Positions 1-8,500 of a stretch of DNA of 64,000 nt are shown here, one piece after another. The stretch comes from JBFONV01 sp040779335. Lineage in GTDB: Bacteria > Pseudomonadota > Gammaproteobacteria > Enterobacterales > Alteromonadaceae. Where the stretch lies: positions 124,001 through 188,000 of the forward strand of contig JBFONV010000002.1 of the NCBI GenBank assembly GCA_040779335.1. The letters are read 5' to 3'. The notes below the pieces were generated by a model. It did not search any database. It saw nothing but the letters and a program-made list of their open reading frames with translations, and was not told the DNA's origin. The position numbers were made by a program, and so were the translations under genes. Each line of letters opens with the position of its first letter. Position 1 is the first letter of the stretch.

Positions 1-371
1 TTATCGAGCCAACGTTTAGCTTTAATTGTGGCCTGTTTATCGCCCCTTAATTTTAATGGCAACGCGACATTATTAATTGCAGTTAATTCCGGCAATAAGT
101 GAAATTGTTGAAAAATAAAACCAATATCCGATTTTAAGGCATCCAGGCTTTTAATTTGATTGTTCAATATATAATGGCATTGACCCGTTGTTGGTTTTTC
201 TAAACCCGACATCAACATTAACAAGCTAGATTTACCCGCGCCAGAAGGCCCAGTTATCGCATAAGATTGTCCTTGAGCAATTGACAACTCTAGCCGATCA
301 AACAAGCTAATTTTAGTACCATTGACTTGAAATGATTGCTTAATATTTTTTAGTTCAATATGACTGAGCAT
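1..371 (-). CDS. ABC transporter ATP-binding protein, N-terminal part (YbbA/LolD type), cut by window edge
   Basis: Reading leftwards from an ATG at 371, the frame stays open to the window edge (about 123 residues) and begins MLSHIELKNIKQSFQ. A Walker A motif GPSGAGKS lies near residues 40-47, followed by a Q-loop region FQQFHLLPELTAINNV. The signature and Walker B motifs would lie beyond the edge. This pattern is typical of the small ATPases of LolD/MacB/YbbA-type exporters, which work with a FtsX-like permease on lipoproteins or small molecules. In E. coli ybbA is divergent from tesA; here the divergent neighbour is an AbgT transporter. The exact subfamily cannot be fixed from the fragment. 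Confidence 0.9.
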   Translation of the reverse strand, partial: MLSHIELKNIKQSFQVNGTKISLFDRLELSIAQGQSYAITGPSGAGKSSLLMLMSGLEKPTTGQCHYILNNQIKSLDALKSDIGFIFQQFHLLPELTAINNVALPLKLRGDKQATIKAKRWLD

Positions 372-470
372 AACTATTACTCTTTAATTAACAATAACAT
401 ATTCAAGATAAAACAATGACTGTGAAATGAATGTGAAATACACGTAAATTTGACCATTACCAACAGAGTG

Positions 471-525
471 TAGGTTCAATTTTACCCGCCCTGTCGAGGC
501 TGAGTAAAAATAGACCGTGAACCTA
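471..525. repeat. Interrupted inverted repeat between the ABC ATPase and abgT-family genes
   Basis: TAGGTTCA at 471-478 pairs with TGAACCTA at 518-525, and inside it ATTTTAC at 479-485 pairs with GTAAAAAT at 504-511. It sits in the 235 bp divergent intergenic region. It could be a regulator-binding site or an RNA hairpin; there is no T-run, so it is not an obvious terminator. Confidence 0.35.
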
Positions 526-606
526 TCGTTGTTATGCGACTGGAGCAAACGGGCTGTCCGTGCTATGTTGCATTTCAAATTGTTAACAGTATGAGAATAT
601 TAATTT

Positions 607-2202
607 ATGACGTCCGAGGTTACAGCTACCCCGTCAAAGAATGAGCTAAACAATGGTTTATTTAACCGTTTTTTGGCTACAGTAGAATTTTTAGGAAATC
701 TGCTCCCGCATCCAATAACCTTATTTGCTATTTTTTGTGTCGCTATCATCGTCGGTAGTGGTATCGCTGATTGGTTTGGATTAAGTGCGATAGATCCCCG
801 GCCAATAGGGGCTAAAGGAAGAGCACCTGATGGCGTGATAGAAGTCGTCAGCCTGATGTCCGTTGATGGTTTGCATCGCATTGTTACTGGTTTAGTGACT
901 AACTTTACTGGCTTTGCACCACTTGGTACCGTGTTAGTCGCAATTTTAGGGGTGAGTGTCGCTGAACATTCAGGCCTTTTATCGGCAGCAATGCGCAGCA
1001 TGGTAATGGGAGCATCGAAGCGCTTAGTTACTTTTATGATAGTGTTAGCGGCAATTTTATCAAATACGGCATCTGAACTCGGTTACGTCGTCTTAATACC
1101 ACTAGCTGCGATGATATTTCATAGCCTTGGCCGCCATCCTCTTGCCGGTTTAGCCGCTGCTTTTGCAGGGGTTTCTGGTGGTTACAGTGCTAATTTATTA
1201 CTTGGTACTATTGATCCTTTACTGGCGGGGATCACCACACCCGCAGCACAAATGATTGCTCCTGATTATGTGGTTGGCCCTGAAGCTAACTGGTATTTCA
1301 TGATGGTTTCAACCTTCCTAATCGCGATTTTAGGGACAATAATTACCGAGAAAATTGTCGAACCGCGACTGGGTAAATATGATCCAAGCGAAGCCAGCAT
1401 TGACTTATCAACGAGTACCGTTGATAAAATTACGTCACTGGAACAAAAGGGACTTCGTTGGGCTGGTCTTACGTTCGTACTAATGTGTATTTTACTCGCA
1501 CTTAGCATCGTTCCAGAAAGCGGCATATTACGACACCCTGAAACAGGTCTAGTGGCGGGTTCACCATTTCTTAAAGGTATTGTTGCCTTTATTTTTATTA
1601 CTTTTGCTATACCAGGATTTGTATATGGAAAAGTAGTAGGCACAATAAAAAATGACCGAGATGTCATAGATGCAATGTCAAAAAGCATAAGCTCAATGGG
1701 GCTGTATATTGTGCTGGTATTTTTTGCGGCTCAATTCGTCGCATTCTTCAAATGGACAAATTTTGGTACTATTATCGCGATTAAAGGAGCTGCATTGTTA
1801 CAAGCACTAAGCCTTACCGGACCTGAAGTTTTTATTGGTTTTATATTGCTATGTGCGCTAATCAATTTAAGTTTAGGATCATCTTCAGCACAATGGGCTG
1901 CTACAGCACCAATTTTTGTTCCTATGCTGATGTTAATAGGTTACGCCCCTGAGACGATTCAAGCCGCGTACCGAATTGGAGACTCAGTAACAAACTTAAT
2001 TACGCCAATGATGAGTTATTTTGGTTTAATTTTGGCTGTCGCCGCGAAATACAAAAAAGATATGGGAATAGGAACGCTTGTGGCAACAATGCTACCATAC
2101 AGTATCGTCTTTTTAATTGGCTGGATCATACTATTCTACGTTTGGGTGTTTGGTTTTGGATTACCTGTAGGGCCGGCATCACCGATTTATTTTCAGCCTT
2201 AA
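607..2202 (+). CDS. AbgT-family transporter (p-aminobenzoyl-glutamate transporter type)
   Basis: This 531-residue, very hydrophobic protein has the features of the AbgT family: a short hydrophilic N-terminus, then NLLPHPITLFAIFC, then many membrane segments. The conserved-looking interior includes LSNTASELGYVVLIPL and SAQWAATAPIFVPMLM near residues 430-445, and it has a hydrophobic C-terminus. Characterised members (E. coli AbgT, MtrF, YdaH) move p-aminobenzoyl-glutamate, or export sulfonamides using the proton gradient; which applies here is unknown. Length matches the family (about 510-530). It starts at ATG 607 and stands alone, followed by a hairpin at 2220-2239. No abgA/abgB amidohydrolase is nearby, so a folate-salvage operon is not supported. 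Confidence 0.9.
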   Translation: MTSEVTATPSKNELNNGLFNRFLATVEFLGNLLPHPITLFAIFCVAIIVGSGIADWFGLSAIDPRPIGAKGRAPDGVIEVVSLMSVDGLHRIVTGLVTNFTGFAPLGTVLVAILGVSVAEHSGLLSAAMRSMVMGASKRLVTFMIVLAAILSNTASELGYVVLIPLAAMIFHSLGRHPLAGLAAAFAGVSGGYSANLLLGTIDPLLAGITTPAAQMIAPDYVVGPEANWYFMMVSTFLIAILGTIITEKIVEPRLGKYDPSEASIDLSTSTVDKITSLEQKGLRWAGLTFVLMCILLALSIVPESGILRHPETGLVAGSPFLKGIVAFIFITFAIPGFVYGKVVGTIKNDRDVIDAMSKSISSMGLYIVLVFFAAQFVAFFKWTNFGTIIAIKGAALLQALSLTGPEVFIGFILLCALINLSLGSSSAQWAATAPIFVPMLMLIGYAPETIQAAYRIGDSVTNLITPMMSYFGLILAVAAKYKKDMGIGTLVATMLPYSIVFLIGWIILFYVWVFGFGLPVGPASPIYFQP

Positions 2203-2219
2203 TTAAGGCAAATATAAGA

Positions 2220-2239
2220 AAGCCGCATAATTGCGGCTT
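2220..2239 (+). terminator. Hairpin after the AbgT transporter gene
   Basis: AAGCCGCA at 2220-2227 pairs perfectly with TGCGGCTT at 2232-2239 around a 4-base loop, 17 bp after the stop codon. The following T-run is poor, so termination is plausible but not certain. Confidence 0.55.
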
Positions 2240-2477
2240 AACTTACATTCATCCCACGTTTTTAATACCAGTAAAGTATGATTTGTAAATATAAAGTGCT
2301 CATTTAAAAATCAGTTTATTTATGAGTGCGTTAGTGTTTTTCGGGACGTTTAGCTTTGAACATACCAATGAAATTTAAAACCCTGCTTACTGGGATTAAC
2401 ATTACGACTTTTAAATTATCAGATTAACTTACGCCACTTACTTTACTGTCGACTAGTCTTTCTCTCGTTGCGGTAAC

Positions 2478-2505
2478 GATGCTTCATCAATCATGATGAA
2501 GCATC
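2478..2505 (-). terminator. Perfect 12-bp stem-loop downstream of the giant surface protein gene
   Basis: GATGCTTCATCA at 2478-2489 and TGATGAAGCATC at 2494-2505 form a perfect stem with the 4-base loop ATCA, 27 bp beyond the stop of the giant gene. There is no strong T-run on the minus strand, so it may act as a 3' end stabiliser rather than a classic terminator. Otherwise 2240-2532 shows nothing recognisable. Confidence 0.5.
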
Positions 2506-2532
2506 ACATCCAACTTTTAGCAAAAAACGTTG

Positions 2533-5500
2533 CTACCTGCCCTTACGACAATGAATAAAGCGCCCCCGCATAAGCCTCATCGCTAACAACATTAGCACTG
2601 AGAGTCCTATGCTTCCACCACCACCTTTTTTAGGTTCGGGCTCAGGCTCAGGAACAACGGCCTGCTTGACCACTGTAACGGCAACTTCACTACTAGCCTG
2701 TGCGCCAAAAGCATCCGCAATGGTATAACTGATGGTATCAACACCTTCAAATGTGTTACTCGCACTATACGTTATTGTACCTGCATCGTTAATGACGACT
2801 GTGCCATCAAGTGCTGAAGCTGAAACGAGCGTAATACTATCTCCCTCTATATCGGTATCGTTTGCTAACACATCAATGATTATTTCTTCTCCCTGAGTCA
2901 CTGTTGCTATATCGGCATTGGCGACAGGAGCCTGATTAGCTTGAACCTGCACAACAGCATTAGCGTAATCGGTTCCACCTACACCATCGGTAAGCACATA
3001 ACTAATATTGTCTTGACCCAAAAAGCCGATTGCTGGTTCGTAGAAAAGCATATTCTCTTCTATCGTTACACTGCCCAGCAATGCTTCGGCTGAACTAATC
3101 GTTAATGTATCCCCGTCTTCATCGCTATCGTTACTTAATACATCAAGTGTTAATGGCGTATTTAATCGAGTTTCAAAACTGTCGTCCATTGCAACGGGGC
3201 GGTGGTTTGAAGTAACCACTACGGCAACACCGCCTGGATCGTCAACAGACTGATTCATTTCTCCGTCAGCATCGTTTGGTCCGCCATCTTCAATCGATAA
3301 CTGGACGCACCAATGACCTTCAGTTAACCCAACGATATATGTATTGTCGCCAGGAGGCGGACAGAATCCTTCTGAACCAGCGGCTGAAGCAACAGCGTTA
3401 TTGGCATCACTGACAAAGTCTTGCCAACCCGCTGGCATTAGCTTTCTATACACTGCATTAGCAGGAATTGGGCTAATTTGTGGAACCACGATTCTAACTG
3501 TCTGACCCACTTGAGGTAGCTCGTCAACATTAAAGTCAAATAGTCCGCCACTATACTCATAATCTTCATCTTGCGGAGCACCTTGTCCTTCGTTGCCGTG
3601 ATTAAGAACATCGTCTTGCGAGACTTCTGATTTTGCACCGTTTGCTCTAAAGGCTACTTCGCCAAGAGTGAGTACTAAACCAGGCTCTGTTTCCATCAAG
3701 AACGTTGAGCTTTCAGCTTGTCTTTCTTGTACAACATTTCTAGCAAGGTTCGCTGAATCGAGAAAATCAGGGATGCCATCGTTATCGTCATCACCAACCC
3801 CTTCTTCTTTATCACCAATGCCATCTCCATCAGAGTCTGCATCTGCGGTTAACTCAGGTAAGGATTCTTGGATACGAAGTTTCAGCCTGTCTTGACCTGA
3901 ACTGTCACCGTCACTCACCGTCAGTCTTATTTTATAAAAACCAGGAGAGAGTATTGATGGGTCAAAAGTAAAGGTTTCATCACTGCCATCAGAATCAACC
4001 AAAGCACTGTCCGTTCTAGACCAATCAAAACTATGTTGATCGTTTACATTTGGATCCTTCACTTTCGAGGTCACGGTAACCAAACCGCCATCTTGAGCAA
4101 TAATACGTGTTTGACTTGTTTCTTGAACAGCGCTCAGTGTAACCTCTGGTGCAACATTACCTTCGAGAATTTGAATGGTATGGGTATCTCTAGCACCAAT
4201 AACGGCGTTATTTGCATCTGTCATGGTGACTGTTAAGGTTTCAGCTCCTTCACCGGCACCATCATCAATGATATCCACATCGATACTAGCGTCTAATTGA
4301 CCCGCCTCGAATGTGACTGAACCGCCAACCAAGTTATGATCGGAGCCGTCGGTATTAGCGGTTCCTCCCACCGCAAATGACACTGTAACTGGGTATTCAA
4401 CCGCCGGTCCATTTAAAATGGCCTTAACAGTTACGCTAGCACCTTCTGCCGTTTTTTGGTTTTTACTAAATCCCACCTGCGGAACTACTTTAACACTCTG
4501 TGAAGCTGAGGCCTTATTTTCATCTGAGTCAATAGTGCTCCAAATAACCGTGTGAATACCTGGTCTGAAATAGCCATTGGAGTCGACAGAAACAGCTAAA
4601 TCACCATCTTCCTCGTCTATTGCCTTAGCAACACCAAGATCGACAAACGTAAAGAGACCTGTTGAATTTATCGTAATATTTTCAGGTGCTGTAATTATCG
4701 GTAAGCCTGCAGGGTCTACGTTAACATCAATAGTCACCGTAGCGCTTGCGCGCTCATCAGCCGCATCTTTAATTGTATAATTAACTTGGGTAGTCCCATT
4801 AAAGCCTTCATCTGGCTGATACGTTAGCTGTGAATCAGTGAACGTAACACTACCAGAATCAGCTGTGGCGCCTATTATGATTAAATTGTCATTGTCAGCA
4901 TCACTATCGTTAGCAAGCACGTCAATGGTTGCTACATTCCAATTAGTTAGAGAGATAGCATCCGCACTCGCTATTGGCGCATCATTTACCGGTTCAACAG
5001 TAATATTAACCGTAGCAATATTAGAGTCGACCGTGCCGTCATTGGCCGTAAAAGTAAAGCTGTCTTCACCAAAGAAGTTTTCGTTAGGTGTATAAGTTAG
5101 GTCAGGTGCTGTACCTGATAAAGTGCCTGATGAAGGTTCAGATACCACCGAGTAGGTTAAAGTATCGTCATTAACATCTGTTGCACTTAGGGTCGCAGAT
5201 AAAGCCGTATCTTCTGCCGTGGTGACTAATTGGTCAATAGCTACAGGAGCTTCATTGAATCCTACGATGATTTCTGTAGGAGTAGAGACAACCGCTTCCT
5301 GTGTAGCGTCCTGATCAGTATAGGAAGCAGTAACGGTGATGGTACTACCAACATCCGCTTCAACTATTGTGTAGGTAGTGCCAGAGCCTATAGTGGTTGA
5401 ACCGCGCTTCCACGCATAGGATATCGCACCTAAGCCATCCACATCTGCCAGCGTATTACTTGCTGTTAAGGTTTCACCTTCTTTAGCGGTACCTGAAATG

Positions 5501-8500
5501 TTTACCGTGCCAGTTGGTAAGTCGTTAACCGGATTAACGGTCACGTTAACGGTTAAGTTATCCGAACCACCTTTACCATCACTGACTTGAACAACAAAAC
5601 TATCAGCACCATTAAAATTACCTAATGGCGTGTAACTTACCGCTTTACTGGCACCAGTACCTGATGCCGATGCGGTTCCATTGGCCGCTGGAGTGGAGAT
5701 AGACCAAGTGATCGTATCACCATTGCCATCAGTGGCATTTAACGTTATTGAACCGTTACCATCTTCGCTCACCGAAAGTGCTTGTGGCGATGGCTCGCTA
5801 ATAACAGGGGCAACATTAGCTTGCAGCGTGACAGTGATACTACCATTACCCGACAATGCACCGCCAGCGCCTTGAGCAATCGTCGTGCCATCATTAATGG
5901 TGTAATCAATCAACACATTCGCAGGAGGTGAAACATTGTTGTTTGAATAAGTGATTGATTGTAATACCGTATCAACAACAGAAGCGGTTGAGGCAGCATT
6001 AAAAGTCAAGAGTAAAGTGCCCGATGAATTAGTCGTTACCGTGCCAATTACTGGGCCGCCGACATTGAAAGTATTGCCTTGTACTAGTGAACTCAGAGTA
6101 CCCGTGTTAGAAAAAACATCATTAGCACTGGCGCCGCCATTACGGATCAGCGTCAAGGTTGCGCCGTCATAAGTATCTGCGGCATCTAACTCCGGATCGA
6201 CAACCGTCGCATCGGCATCAAGTATCACCGGCAAGCCACCGATATTAAATATCGGCGTTGCATCAAGCCCAGCAAAACTAGGGGCATCATTGGCCTCGGT
6301 AATAGAGACAGTAATACTATCGTTACTGTCGAGGCCTGCACCACCAGTTCCCTGAGCGCCAGCATTGCCATCATTGAAAGTATAATTTATTTGCACATTA
6401 GCAGACGGGGCGTTATTAGCATTGGCATAAGCAATTTGTTGAATAACACTATCAACATCACTTGCCGTTGCATTACTGCCAAACGTCAACAATAACGTGC
6501 CGCCGGAATTAGTCGTTACGGTTCCCAACGCTAAACCACCAGTATTAAACGCAGCGCTTTCGGTAAGGGCGCTCAAGGTTCCACTGTTAGCAAAGCTATC
6601 GTCAGCACTTGCCCCGCCATTGCGTTGCAACTGCAGAGTGGCACCGTTGTAGTTGTCACCAGCATCCAGCTCTGCATCAGCAATCACTGCATTAGCATCT
6701 AAAACAACGGCTGCACCATCTTCAGTAAAGGCCGGGGTAGCATCAACACCAGTAAATGCTGGTAAATCATTGACACCAGTAATATTTACAGTTGCCGTGC
6801 CGGTGTTCGGATTCGTGCCATCATTGGCAATCACATCCAGCGTAATGCTTGTTGCGGGTACATCACTGCTATTACTATAAATAATGTTGTTTAACACATC
6901 TTGGACCAGTGCGGTGGTTGGCGTTGCCCCACTGCCGGTAAAAGTGATAACCATCTCGCCTGCAGTACTAATCGTATCAAAGGTTGCAATGGTTAAGCCT
7001 GCGGTTTGAATATTAGTGCCGCTTATGGTTACGCCGCCACCAGCCTGCATCGTCAGCACGTCATCCGAATTGACACCGCCATTTCTTCGAAGGGTCAATA
7101 GCGCGCCAGTCCAGTCGCCTGCACTACCATTCAATGCATCAAGCTCAACATCGGCAACCGATGCATCTGCATCCATTACCACGGCTGCCCCCCCTTCAAT
7201 GAAGGTCGCCCCCCCATCAAGGTTAGTGAATGTCGGTGCGTTAGTAATAGTGATGTTTACAAAATCGTCACTATCGGTAAGTGCTCCACCCGTTCCTTGG
7301 CTGCCAGCGTTTCCATCAGAAAAGGCATAATTAATACGCACTAATGTGCCAGGATTAACCGCATTGGTATTTTTATAGGTAAGATTTTGTATGACTTCAT
7401 CAACCAATGCGCCACTTGGCACAGTGCCATTATTGGCAAAGGTAATGACTATTTGCCCAGGGGTTGAGGTATTGATTGTTGCTATGACGTTACCCCCCGA
7501 TGAAATATTGCCACCTGCCACCGTTAAACTACCGGCTGTTTGAACGCTCATCTCATCTTCAGCATTCGCACCGCCGTTTCTGAGTAATGTTATTGTCGCT
7601 CCAGAGAAATCATCAGACACATCAAGCTCTATATCGGCAACCGTCGCATCGACGTCTAGTTGCACAGCTGTACTGGAGCCTTTTGCAAAGCTCGGTCCTG
7701 CGTTGGTCACGCCTATAAGTGTAGGCGCATCATTGACTGCCGTTATTGTAATGGTAGCTGTGGCAGTGCCAGCAGAAAGTCCACCACCAACACCATCGGT
7801 ACCGGCCTGAACGTCAAAGCTGCCGTTAGAAGTACTGTTTGCACTCGGGGTAAATTTCAGTCCAGCGGTGCCTTCGGCGGCGGTAATAAAATCATTATTG
7901 ACAATGGCAGTACTACCGTCATTTTTAAATAAGCTACCACCAGTCAAATTGGTGATTTTATAATGAGTGACTTCTGCGCCATCATTGGCATTTTTGCTAA
8001 TCACCAGTCCGGAACTGCTCTGAGTATCTTCATTGGTACTGGCATTAGTGATACTAGGAGTATCACCCACTGCGTTTACCGTGATGGTGGCAGTCGCTGT
8101 ACCAGCTGATAGCCCGCCGCCCACAGCGTCGGTACCAGCCTGAACATCAAACGAACCATTGCTACTACTGTTCGCCGTCGGGGTGAATTTCAGCCCAGCA
8201 TTAGCTTCGGCAAAGGTAATAAAGTCATTATTAACAATGGCTGTAGTACCATCATTTTTAAATAAGCTACCACCGCTGATGCTGGTGATCTTAAAGTGAG
8301 TCACTTCAGTGCTGTCAGCCGCATTACGTGAGACCACTAGGCCGGACGAACTTTGCACATCTTCATCAGTAGTGGCATTAGTGATACTTGGCGTGTCGCC
8401 AATGGCAGTTACCGTGATGGTGGCCGTTGCCGTACCAGCAGACAATCCGCCGCCGACACCATCTGTACCTGCCTGAACGTCAAAACTGCCATTAGATGTG

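Noticed and set aside
607..2202. p-aminobenzoyl-glutamate salvage operon
   Set aside because: No abgA, abgB or abgR gene is nearby, so only the transporter family can be stated.
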